Shown here piece after piece: positions 7,776 through 14,131 of a stretch of 45,368 nt of DNA. Numbering within the stretch: the first letter of the stretch is position 1; every line of letters begins with the position of its first letter. This DNA comes from JAHFLD01 sp964367145. GTDB taxonomy: Bacteria; Patescibacteriota; Minisyncoccia; UBA6257; 1-14-0-10-40-38. The stretch lies in contig CAYIWJ010000005.1 of assembly GCA_964367145.1 (NCBI GenBank), positions 1 through 45,368 of the forward strand, in the 5' to 3' direction. A program made the position numbers and the translations under genes. The notes beneath the pieces are model-generated. The model had not been told where the DNA came from and did no database searches. It saw nothing but the letters and a program-made list of their open reading frames with translations.

Positions 7776-8510
7776 TTAACGAGGGGACTGATTTTTTGCA
7801 AACGCTGCAACTATTGGATCTAAATCCCCATCCAAGATTTTTTCAATGTTGCCCCATTTTTTGTTGATGCGGTGGTCGGTAATCCGATCCTGCGGAAAGT
7901 TATAAGTCCGGATTTTTTCCGAACGGTCGGCGGTGCCAATAAGTTCCCGTCGCGTCGCGCCGAGCTTTGCCGCCTCCTCGGCTACTTTTTTTTCATAAAG
8001 TTTGGAGCGTAAAATAGAAAGCGCCTGTTCACGGTTTTGGGTCTGCGAGCGCTCGCTCTGGGATGCCACCGCGAGTCCCGAAGGCTTGTGGACGATGCGC
8101 ACAGCGGTTTCTACCTTGTTCACATTTTGTCCGCCGGGGCCCGACGAACGAAAGAAAGAAATTTCCAAATCAGTCGGATTAAGGCTGAAGGCCGTCGGTT
8201 CAACCTCCGGCATCACCGCCACCGAGGCGGTGGAAGTATGAACTCGTCCGGCGCGCTCGGTGTCCGGAACTCTCTGCACGCGATGCACGCCCGACTCTTG
8301 CTTCAATGAATCATAGGCCGCCTCGCCGCGAATCCGCGCCACAAAAGTCTTGTAGCCGTTTAAACTATTTTGACTGGAGTCCAGAACCGTAAAATTCCAA
8401 TTGCGTCGCAAGGCAAAGCGTTGGTACATCCGCACCAAATCACCGGCAAAAAGAGCAGCCTCATCGCCGCCGGTTCCCGCTCTTATTTCCAAAATGACTT
8501 TTTGACTCAT
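7776..8510 (-). CDS. prfA: Peptide chain release factor 1, lacking the N-terminal domain
   Basis: 244 residues against the usual 350-360. It starts directly at the conserved EIRAGTGGDEAALFAGDL segment, so the alpha-helical domain 1 (about 110 residues) is missing. The stop-codon tripeptide PDT (the RF1-type PxT, in VQRVPDTE) and the catalytic GGQ (SSGPGGQNVNKVET) are intact, so it should read UAA/UAG and release the nascent chain. The start is supported by TGCTACTCT on the minus strand 7 nt before the ATG (leaderless). No coding frame for the missing domain is seen upstream. PrfH-type factors also lack domain 1, but no RtcB is nearby and the PxT motif points to RF1. It converges on the preceding gene with only 6 nt between stops. 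Confidence 0.85.
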   Translation of the reverse strand: MSQKVILEIRAGTGGDEAALFAGDLVRMYQRFALRRNWNFTVLDSSQNSLNGYKTFVARIRGEAAYDSLKQESGVHRVQRVPDTERAGRVHTSTASVAVMPEVEPTAFSLNPTDLEISFFRSSGPGGQNVNKVETAVRIVHKPSGLAVASQSERSQTQNREQALSILRSKLYEKKVAEEAAKLGATRRELIGTADRSEKIRTYNFPQDRITDHRINKKWGNIEKILDGDLDPIVAAFAKNQSPR

Positions 8511-8517
8511 ATAAAAT

Positions 8518-8526
8518 AGAGTAGCA
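8518..8526 (-). promoter_or_regulatory. Extended -10 of the RF1 gene
   Basis: On the minus strand TGC TACTCT ends 7 nt before the ATG. The rest of 8527-8701 contains no gene; near the downstream regulator there are AT-rich -10-like sequences (around 8655-8665) and a small AGGTTT/AAACCT inverted repeat. Confidence 0.5.
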
Positions 8527-8701
8527 ATATCAACCTACCATTAACACCCCAATCTACCGGTAATCAAGCCCCTTAGTAGTATTCGCGTCATTAGGGTGGA
8601 ATTCGTATATTTGTGTCGCCGAGTGTGGCACTTGCCTTGCTCTCGTAAAAGAGTATCATTATAAATGACTAGGTTTCAAGCTGTTTTTATAAAACCTGCC
8701 T

Positions 8702-9088
8702 ATGGCGGATAAAAAACTCATCCTCATAGTGGATGACGATGCGGATTATCGCGAAGTCCTCAAGACCAAGCTCGGAGCGAGTGGTTTTGATGTTGCCGAG
8801 GCCGAAAATGGAGAAGTTGGAGTTGCTCAAGCCGCGAAGCTCGCCCCCGATCTAGTTTTGATGGATGTTAAGATGCCCAAAATGGATGGCGTGGAAGCGA
8901 TGACCAGAATTATCCACAGCAATCCAAAAAAACCGCTCCACGTAATCTTCTTAACCGCCTTCGGCGATCCGCATCCGGAAATCTACGCCACCGATCAACG
9001 CTTCGCCCGCGAAATGGGCGCCTTTGATTATTTTGTCAAAACGGAAGATCTAGATAAGATTGTAGAGAAAATTCAAAAAATACTGTAG
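8702..9088 (+). CDS. CheY-like single-domain response regulator
   Basis: 128 residues, only a receiver domain. The acidic pocket is in LIVDDDAD, the phospho-acceptor Asp in LVLMDVKMP (about residue 55), the switch Thr in IFLTAF and the conserved Lys in YFVKTED. There is no output domain, so it must act by protein contact, as CheY or Spo0F-like relays do. A second receiver gene starts 6 nt downstream. No kinase is adjacent; the only sensor kinase in the window is 18 kb away at 27546. A candidate AT-rich promoter lies 40-50 nt upstream, so this mRNA has a short leader. Confidence 0.9.
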   Translation: MADKKLILIVDDDADYREVLKTKLGASGFDVAEAENGEVGVAQAAKLAPDLVLMDVKMPKMDGVEAMTRIIHSNPKKPLHVIFLTAFGDPHPEIYATDQRFAREMGAFDYFVKTEDLDKIVEKIQKIL

Positions 9089-9094
9089 CGGTCC

Positions 9095-9490
9095 ATGAGA
9101 AATCCTCCCCTGATCCTGATCGCCGACGACGATCCGTCCTTCCGTGAGATTATAGCCACCAAACTCAAGACTTCCGGCTTTTGGGTGGCGGAAGCGGTTG
9201 ATGGCAAAGAAGCTTTTGAAAAGGTTGGGTCACTTCTGCCCGACCTCTTAATAATTGACATTCAGATGCCCAACGAAAACGGCACCGAGGCGGTGTTGGA
9301 TATTAAGCGCAACCAAGAAACCGCCGCTACCAAAATAATTTTTTTGACCAGCATGGAAAATCCCTGGCCCGGAATCAAAGCCGATGCCGACAGCTTTGCT
9401 AAAGAACTTGGCGCGGCGCGCTACATCAACAAAACCGAAGATCTGGATAAGGCTCTCGTGACCATCAAGGAAGTTTTAGAGATGAAATAG
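9095..9490 (+). CDS. CheY-like single-domain response regulator, tandem paralogue
   Basis: 131 residues, receiver domain only: acidic pocket in LIADDDPS, phospho-Asp in LLIIDIQMP, Thr in IIFLTSME, Lys in YINKTED. Clearly a duplicate of the gene before it (same length, same DPWPGI/DPHPEI-like insert before the last helix). It has diverged enough that the two probably have different partners. It is co-transcribed with the first regulator. Confidence 0.9.
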   Translation: MRNPPLILIADDDPSFREIIATKLKTSGFWVAEAVDGKEAFEKVGSLLPDLLIIDIQMPNENGTEAVLDIKRNQETAATKIIFLTSMENPWPGIKADADSFAKELGAARYINKTEDLDKALVTIKEVLEMK

Positions 9491-9565
9491 TTTTATCTCC
9501 TGGTTCTTTGGCGAGAAGAAGCAATTCCACTCTCGACGCTAAAAGCCAAATAATATAAGCTTTGT

Positions 9566-9573
9566 GCTATAAG
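9566..9573 (+). promoter_or_regulatory. Extended -10 of trpS (nearly leaderless)
   Basis: TGC TATAAG ends 9 nt before the ATG at 9583. The longer open frame from a TTG at 9562 would begin inside the promoter. Confidence 0.6.
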
Positions 9574-9582
9574 TATAAAGCT

Positions 9583-10587
9583 ATGCCTCAAGCCAAATCT
9601 CGCATTTTAACCGGCGACCGGCCGACCGGCCCACTCCATCTCGGCCACTATGTCGGTTCGCTCAAGAGCCGTCTTGAACTTCAAGAAAAGTACGAAACTT
9701 ATGTTTTAATAGCCGACATCCAGGCGCTCACCGATAATTTTGATAACCCCCAAAAAGTCAGCGTCAACGTCTACGAGGTTTTGTTGGATTATTTAAGCAT
9801 CGGTCTTGATCCCAAAAAAACCATCATCGCCGTCCAATCTGCCGTTCCGGAAATCGCCGAACTCACGGTCTTCTTTATGAACTTGGTAACCCTCGGTCAG
9901 TTGGAGCAAAATCCTACTGTTAAAACCGAAATCGAGCAAAAGCATTTCAAAGGGGGAATTCCTCTGGGCTTTCTGGCCTATCCGGTCAGCCAGGCCGCCG
10001 ATATTGCCATTTTCAAAGCCAACCTGGTGCCGGTGGGCGAGGATCAGTTGCCGATGATCGAACAGACTCGAGAAATTGTCCGCCGCTTTAATCGCTACTA
10101 CGGCCAAGTTCTGATAGAACCGGAAGCCCTGCTCTCAAAATTCCCGCGTCTCCCGGGAACCGACGGCAAAGAAAAGATGAGCAAATCACTGGGTAACGCG
10201 ATCAACTTATGCGACGACGCCAAAACCGTGGAGAAGAAAGTTCGAGGCATGTACACCGATCCGGCGCGTGTCCACGCCGATACGCCGGGCAACGTGGAAG
10301 GCAACCCCGTCTTTACTTATTTAGATGCCCTTGACTCCGACCAGGGAATCGTTGAAGAGCTCAAAACCCGCTACCGCAAGGGGACGGTCACCGACGCCGA
10401 AGTTAAGGAGCGGCTAATCAAAATCCTCAACGATTTTCTTGATCCCATCCGCGCCCGCCGCGCCAGCTTCGCCAAAGACAAAAATGCAGTGATGCAAATT
10501 TTAGCAGACGGCACCGCCCGCGCCCGTAAGGTAGCCGCCCAAACCTTGGCCGAAGTAAAACACGCCATGGGAATGGACTATTTTTAA
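9583..10587 (+). CDS. trpS: Tryptophanyl-tRNA synthetase
   Basis: 334 residues, the usual bacterial TrpRS length. It charges tRNA-Trp. The class I HIGH motif appears as GPLHLGHYVGS near residue 15 and the KMSKS motif as EKMSKSLGN near residue 195. The start at 9583 (MPQAKSRILTG) matches the family N-terminus just before RILTGDRPTG and follows the -10 box. The next gene starts 38 nt downstream with its own promoter. Confidence 0.95.
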   Translation: MPQAKSRILTGDRPTGPLHLGHYVGSLKSRLELQEKYETYVLIADIQALTDNFDNPQKVSVNVYEVLLDYLSIGLDPKKTIIAVQSAVPEIAELTVFFMNLVTLGQLEQNPTVKTEIEQKHFKGGIPLGFLAYPVSQAADIAIFKANLVPVGEDQLPMIEQTREIVRRFNRYYGQVLIEPEALLSKFPRLPGTDGKEKMSKSLGNAINLCDDAKTVEKKVRGMYTDPARVHADTPGNVEGNPVFTYLDALDSDQGIVEELKTRYRKGTVTDAEVKERLIKILNDFLDPIRARRASFAKDKNAVMQILADGTARARKVAAQTLAEVKHAMGMDYF

Positions 10588-10608
10588 TAGCGCCAAAATC
10601 AGATATTG

Positions 10609-10617
10609 TGCTACAAT
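10609..10617 (+). promoter_or_regulatory. Extended -10 of the dehydrogenase gene (leaderless)
   Basis: TGC TACAAT ends 8 nt before the ATG at 10626; the open frame from the TTG at 10608 overlaps this box. Confidence 0.65.
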
Positions 10618-10625
10618 CAGCCTTT

Positions 10626-11690
10626 ATGTTCGGGTCTAATAAATTCGCCAATGTGGAGGATGTTCCCGAGTTCGACAACCACAAAATGGTTGCTTTTTTC
10701 GGCGATAAATCCTCTGGTTTACGGGCTTTTGTGGCGATTTATAACAACAATCACCCCTCTTCAGTCGGTGGTACGCGCATGTGGCCCTACAAGAACGAGA
10801 TGGAAGCCATGCGCGATGCTCTAAATCTTTCTAAGGCCATGGCCTACAAGTGCGCCATTGCCGGACTGCCTTTCGGTGGCGCCAAAGGAGTAATTATCGG
10901 CGATGCCAAAAAACAAAAAACTCAAGAACTTCTCTTGTCTTATGCCGAGCGAGTCAATCTGTTAGGCGGCAAATTCATTACCGGAACCGATAGCGGATTG
11001 GAGGACGCCGACGTGCAGGTTATGAAAAGAAAAACCAGCTACATGATTGGCGAGCCAGAGGCGGGTAGTGATAGCCCCTCGCTTTGGGCAGCGCGCGGAA
11101 CTTTAAAAGGCTTGGAAGTTACGCTCAAAAAAGTTTTTGGCAACGCGACTTTTGCCGGACGATCATTTGCTATTCAGGGTCTGGGCAAGACTGGCATGGA
11201 GCTAGCTCGCCTAATTATGGAACGCGGCGGTTCCGTCACCGCCTCCGAAATTGATCCAGAAAAAATCGCCATCGCAAAGCAAAGTCTGCGGAGCGTCAAA
11301 ATTGTGGAACCTCGCAAAATCGCCGCTCAAGAAGTTGATGTTTTTTGTCCCTGCTCAATGGGGCACGAAATCAATAAACAGACGATTAAACAGTTAAAAT
11401 GCAAAATTGTCGCAGGTGTCGCGAATAACCAGTTAGAAAATTCTAAAATCGGCGATGCCTTGTATAAAAAAGAAATTCTCTACGCGCCGGACTACGCAAT
11501 TAACGCTGGCGGTCTTATGCGTGTTTTAGCGGAGTTGGATAAGGGCGGCTACAAAAGGGATCGCGTTTTAGAGCAACTGGAGCACATTCCAAAAACTCTG
11601 GAAAAGATTTTTGAGCGATCCGAAAAAGAAAAAACCCCGACTCATCGCGTCGCCGCCGAAATGGCCGAAGCCGCCATTAAAAAAGCATAG
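10626..11690 (+). CDS. Glu/Leu/Phe/Val dehydrogenase family protein
   Basis: 354 residues, close to leucine/phenylalanine dehydrogenases (about 365) and shorter than hexameric glutamate dehydrogenase (about 450). It should deaminate an amino acid to its 2-oxo acid with NAD(P). The catalytic Lys region is AGLPFGGAKGVIIGDAK (about residues 79-95), the second half has a Rossmann motif GLGKTGMELA, and the NAGG segment (about 300) is conserved. The Asp of the catalytic pocket is probably in GTDSGLED. Substrate specificity is not readable with confidence; length favours a leucine-dehydrogenase-like enzyme. It is a stand-alone leaderless gene followed by the AT-rich promoter region of the radical SAM gene. 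Confidence 0.88.
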   Translation: MFGSNKFANVEDVPEFDNHKMVAFFGDKSSGLRAFVAIYNNNHPSSVGGTRMWPYKNEMEAMRDALNLSKAMAYKCAIAGLPFGGAKGVIIGDAKKQKTQELLLSYAERVNLLGGKFITGTDSGLEDADVQVMKRKTSYMIGEPEAGSDSPSLWAARGTLKGLEVTLKKVFGNATFAGRSFAIQGLGKTGMELARLIMERGGSVTASEIDPEKIAIAKQSLRSVKIVEPRKIAAQEVDVFCPCSMGHEINKQTIKQLKCKIVAGVANNQLENSKIGDALYKKEILYAPDYAINAGGLMRVLAELDKGGYKRDRVLEQLEHIPKTLEKIFERSEKEKTPTHRVAAEMAEAAIKKA

Positions 11691-11739
11691 TCAGAATTGT
11701 TGATTTTTGAATAAAATATTAATTTGTGATATATCGCTT

Positions 11740-11769
11740 TACAATTAGAGATTCACTAGCTAATCTCTA
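11740..11769 (+). promoter_or_regulatory. Promoter and operator-like inverted repeat of the radical SAM unit
   Basis: TACAAT (11740-11745) is a -10 candidate. It is followed directly by TAGAGATT/AATCTCTA (11746-11753 and 11762-11769), an 8-bp perfect inverted repeat with an 8-nt gap spanning the predicted +1. It could be a repressor site or a 5'-end mRNA hairpin. No good -35 box is seen. Confidence 0.45.
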
Positions 11770-11808
11770 GAGAGTTGCAAGTACATTCACAACAGAAATG
11801 AGTCTGAA

Positions 11809-13248
11809 ATGGCATTTGATCTCGATTTCGCTTATGTGAAGTCGTCGTTCGCGCAGGTCGTCCGGAAGGGCGACTCTGCGGTGATCTGGCACTCGTTGTT
11901 TGGTTACCCAAAGGTTGTTTCTGCCGAGACGCTCAAATTTCTCGAGTCATTTTCGGAGCCGACAACTATTCGTTCACGGCTCGGCGATGAACTGACCGAG
12001 GAGGATCAGGAGGCGATTGAGGAACTACTGCAATGCTACTTCCTCGTACCCGAGGGTTTCGATGACCGAGCATTCCTCGAAAATCGGATGAGAGAGCGAG
12101 ATAAAGAAATCTTCAGCGGTTCGCTGATTGATTATCTCGAGCTCATCATGAGCGAAGCGTGCAACTTTCGTTGCACCTACTGTATCCATTTTAACAACCT
12201 GGAAACTTCCGACCGCATTAACAACCCCAAAAAGTTTATGCGGTTTGAGATGGCCAAGGAAACGGTGGATCAGTATCTCAAGATTCTTCGCGGGCACGGT
12301 AAGTGCGTTGCTGAAATCAACTTCGGCGGGGGCGAACCGCTACTGGCATGGCCGGTTATCAAGCAAGTGCTTGAGTACTGCAGTGCCGTCTACGATTCGG
12401 AGTTCAAGTTTTGTTTCTCGATTAACACGAATGCTTCTCTCATTACGTCGGAGGTTGCCGAAATTTTGAAGGAGTATCGTGTCGAGATTGCCTCCAGTCT
12501 GGATGGCTTACGCGAAGGGAACGATCGTGTTCGACTGACGAAGTCCGGAGGCGGCACATTTTCCCAGATCATGTGCGGTTTTGAAGCGCTGGCACTGGTA
12601 GGATATCCGCTCGACGGCGTTGCGGTAACGGTTACCGAAAAGAATTTTCATCAACTTGATGAGTCGGTTATCGATTGGGCAGTCGCCCATGGCATGAAAA
12701 ATATCAGAATCGATATCGATGTAGTCGATATGGTGGAAATTCCGATTGAAGACGTCGTCGCAAAGCTGATGCGCATTAGGCGCTACGCGGCAAAACGAGG
12801 CGTTGATGTTCCCGGTTTTTGGTCGAGGCCAGTCGAGAATCTCAACGAATCAACGCTTGAAAGTCGCGTTGCGTTCTGTGGCGCAGTTCGCGGCAACAGC
12901 ATGTGCGTAGGCCCGTCCGGAAACATTTATGGATGTGGCTACAGCAATACCCAGCTCGGGAGTCTCTCGGAAATCCAATCGTTTCATGCACCCGGCGCCG
13001 CCTATCATCGCTTTGTGAGAGATCATCTCACCGGAGTGATGGAAATGTGCAAGGGTTGCATGATAGAAGGGCAGTGTGGCGGCGGTTGCAACATCACGCA
13101 AGAGTTTGCTCGAGCGACAAAAACCGCCAAGATTGAACGAATGTGCGACTTCTACCGCCGCATGACCCAAGAGATTCTTCGAGAACAACTGCGAGAAGCG
13201 ACGGTGTCGGAACCGGACCTTCTCCAACCCGCAACAGAAAGGAGGTGA
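11809..13248 (+). CDS. Radical SAM/SPASM peptide maturase with N-terminal RRE-like region
   Basis: 479 residues. Residues 1-110 look like a small winged-helix peptide-recognition region (PqqD-like), followed by the radical SAM CX3CX2C motif in EACNFRCTYC (Cys 118, 122, 125) that holds the SAM-binding 4Fe-4S cluster, and the glycine-rich GGGEPLL. The C-terminal SPASM region has Cys 414, 417, 423, 427 and 446 plus upstream CVGPSGNIYGC for auxiliary clusters. This layout is known for enzymes that crosslink ribosomal peptides (sactipeptide, ranthipeptide, PQQ and related). Its last codons form the Shine-Dalgarno of a 34-residue Cys-containing peptide, its likely substrate. No Shine-Dalgarno precedes its own ATG. 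Lysine codons are mostly AAG, unlike the neighbours, suggesting transfer. Confidence 0.9.
   Translation: MAFDLDFAYVKSSFAQVVRKGDSAVIWHSLFGYPKVVSAETLKFLESFSEPTTIRSRLGDELTEEDQEAIEELLQCYFLVPEGFDDRAFLENRMRERDKEIFSGSLIDYLELIMSEACNFRCTYCIHFNNLETSDRINNPKKFMRFEMAKETVDQYLKILRGHGKCVAEINFGGGEPLLAWPVIKQVLEYCSAVYDSEFKFCFSINTNASLITSEVAEILKEYRVEIASSLDGLREGNDRVRLTKSGGGTFSQIMCGFEALALVGYPLDGVAVTVTEKNFHQLDESVIDWAVAHGMKNIRIDIDVVDMVEIPIEDVVAKLMRIRRYAAKRGVDVPGFWSRPVENLNESTLESRVAFCGAVRGNSMCVGPSGNIYGCGYSNTQLGSLSEIQSFHAPGAAYHRFVRDHLTGVMEMCKGCMIEGQCGGGCNITQEFARATKTAKIERMCDFYRRMTQEILREQLREATVSEPDLLQPATERR
13240..13248 (+). promoter_or_regulatory. Strong Shine-Dalgarno of the precursor peptide
   Basis: AGGAGGTGA overlaps the stop codon of the radical SAM gene and ends 5 nt before the ATG at 13254. 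It is one of the best Shine-Dalgarno sites in the window and decides this start over an out-of-frame ATG at 13249. Confidence 0.8.
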
Positions 13249-13253
13249 ATGCC

Positions 13254-13358
13254 ATGCAGAAGGCACAGCAGAAGAAGCCGCGACCGGTTCTCAAGGTCAA
13301 GACGCTACCGAAGCTGAAGGTGCTCTGCACCTGTCAACGCCCCAGCAACTGCCACTAG
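13254..13358 (+). CDS. Putative RiPP precursor peptide, 34 residues
   Basis: A 34-residue peptide directly behind the radical SAM/SPASM gene. Residues 1-24 are Lys-, Gln- and Pro-rich with no acidic residue and would be the leader; the C-terminus is LCTCQRPSNCH with Cys 25, 27 and 33, the natural targets for thioether or other radical crosslinks. Every Lys codon is AAG. A perfect Shine-Dalgarno precedes it and a terminator follows within 20 nt, so enzyme and peptide form a complete two-gene transcript. I do not recognise the core as a described sactipeptide or ranthipeptide. No protease or exporter gene is adjacent. A tiny structural protein is possible but less likely given the context. Confidence 0.75.
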   Translation: MQKAQQKKPRPVLKVKTLPKLKVLCTCQRPSNCH

Positions 13359-13374
13359 CCATGGTGGTGAAGCA

Positions 13375-13410
13375 GAGCCGGAGAACAAAAGTTTTCCGGC
13401 TCATTTTTTT
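13375..13410 (+). terminator. Terminator of the RiPP-like unit
   Basis: GAGCCGGA/TCCGGCTC (13375-13382 and 13395-13402), a 12-nt loop and then ATTTTTTT. Confidence 0.85.
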
Positions 13411-13457
13411 AAATAAGTAGGCCGATGTGGTAAGCTCAATTCGAGAGATCGCAAATA

Positions 13458-13931
13458 ATGATTGTTTTAAAAAAAATTAAAATTGAATATAAAAAATATT
13501 TCGCCAGATGGTGGCGAAGTAAAGAGCTGCTCAAATTAACCAGCGGTATGGTGAAAGTCATAGCCGATAAAGAAGTTGATAGATATTTTAATTCAATTCT
13601 AGAAAGTAAAACCGATTATCACTTTATGATCATTTCTAATAGAAAAATAATTGGTCATATATCGCTCAATAAAAGACGAAATAAGTGGTATGAAACCCAA
13701 GTCATAATCGGTGAAAAGAAATACAGGGGAAAAGGTTACGGCTCCGAAGCTATCAGGCTTCTCATAAAAAAAGCTCAGCGAATCAAAATCTCCAAAATTT
13801 ATTTAGAAGTTAGGCCAACTAATATCAGAGCCATTCGCGCTTATGAACACCGTGGTTTTAAAAAAGTAAAAATAATGCTACATCCTAAAAATAGATATCT
13901 GCCGAAAACATTAAGGATGGAGTTGGAATAA
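13458..13931 (+). CDS. GNAT-family N-acetyltransferase
   Basis: 157 residues. The acetyl-CoA pyrophosphate loop is in KKYRGKGYGSEA (about residues 92-103) and the C-terminal motif in RPTNIRAIRAYEHRGFKK, typical of RimI/RimJ-like acetyltransferases. It would acetylate an amine of a protein or small molecule; the substrate is unknown. It is strongly AT-rich and AAA-rich, unlike the RiPP unit just upstream, and a terminator separates them, so the link is positional only. A TGGTAAGCT -10-like box lies 20 nt before the ATG. Confidence 0.8.
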   Translation: MIVLKKIKIEYKKYFARWWRSKELLKLTSGMVKVIADKEVDRYFNSILESKTDYHFMIISNRKIIGHISLNKRRNKWYETQVIIGEKKYRGKGYGSEAIRLLIKKAQRIKISKIYLEVRPTNIRAIRAYEHRGFKKVKIMLHPKNRYLPKTLRMELE

Positions 13932-13982
13932 ATATTCTCTCGGCGAATGAATTCGTTTCCGTTTGTTATTCGTATCGTTTTT

Positions 13983-13991
13983 TGTTACACT
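13983..13991 (+). promoter_or_regulatory. Extended -10 of the ligase leader
   Basis: TGT TACACT; predicted +1 near 13998, giving a leader of about 134 nt before the ATG at 14132. Confidence 0.5.
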
Positions 13992-14013
13992 GAATTCCAA
14001 GTTGAACAATGGT

Positions 14014-14115
14014 ATGAGTGACGACTTCGGGTTTTATCTCAAAAAAGCCGAATCTCCCGCCGCCGGAATGATTTCCGGCGTAGGGTTTTCATCTCCCGAG
14101 AGACAGTCTTGCTGA
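14014..14115 (+). CDS. Possible 33-residue leader ORF
   Basis: An ATG frame of 33 codons lies inside the leader of the downstream ligase gene and stops (TGA 14113-14115) exactly in the loop and 3' arm of the terminator hairpin. The peptide starts MSDDFGFYLKKAESP and ends in Cys. There is no convincing Shine-Dalgarno. It may be a leader peptide or chance. Confidence 0.3.
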   Translation: MSDDFGFYLKKAESPAAGMISGVGFSSPERQSC

Positions 14116-14126
14116 CTGTCTTTTTT
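14061..14126 (+). terminator. Two-hairpin leader ending in an intrinsic terminator before the ligase ATG
   Basis: Hairpin 1 is CGCCGGAA/TTCCGGCG (14061-14068 and 14073-14080). Hairpin 2 is AGACAGTC/GACTGTCT (14101-14108 and 14114-14121) followed by six T residues. The ligase ATG is 5 nt after the T-run, so the gene can be expressed only by read-through or antitermination, unless another promoter exists. Confidence 0.65.
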
Positions 14127-14131
14127 CTTAT

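Noticed and set aside
13249..13317. Out-of-frame 22-codon ORF overlapping the RiPP peptide
   Set aside because: Only 3 nt from the Shine-Dalgarno and Arg-rich without pattern; the ATG at 13254 has correct spacing and ends at the Cys motif.
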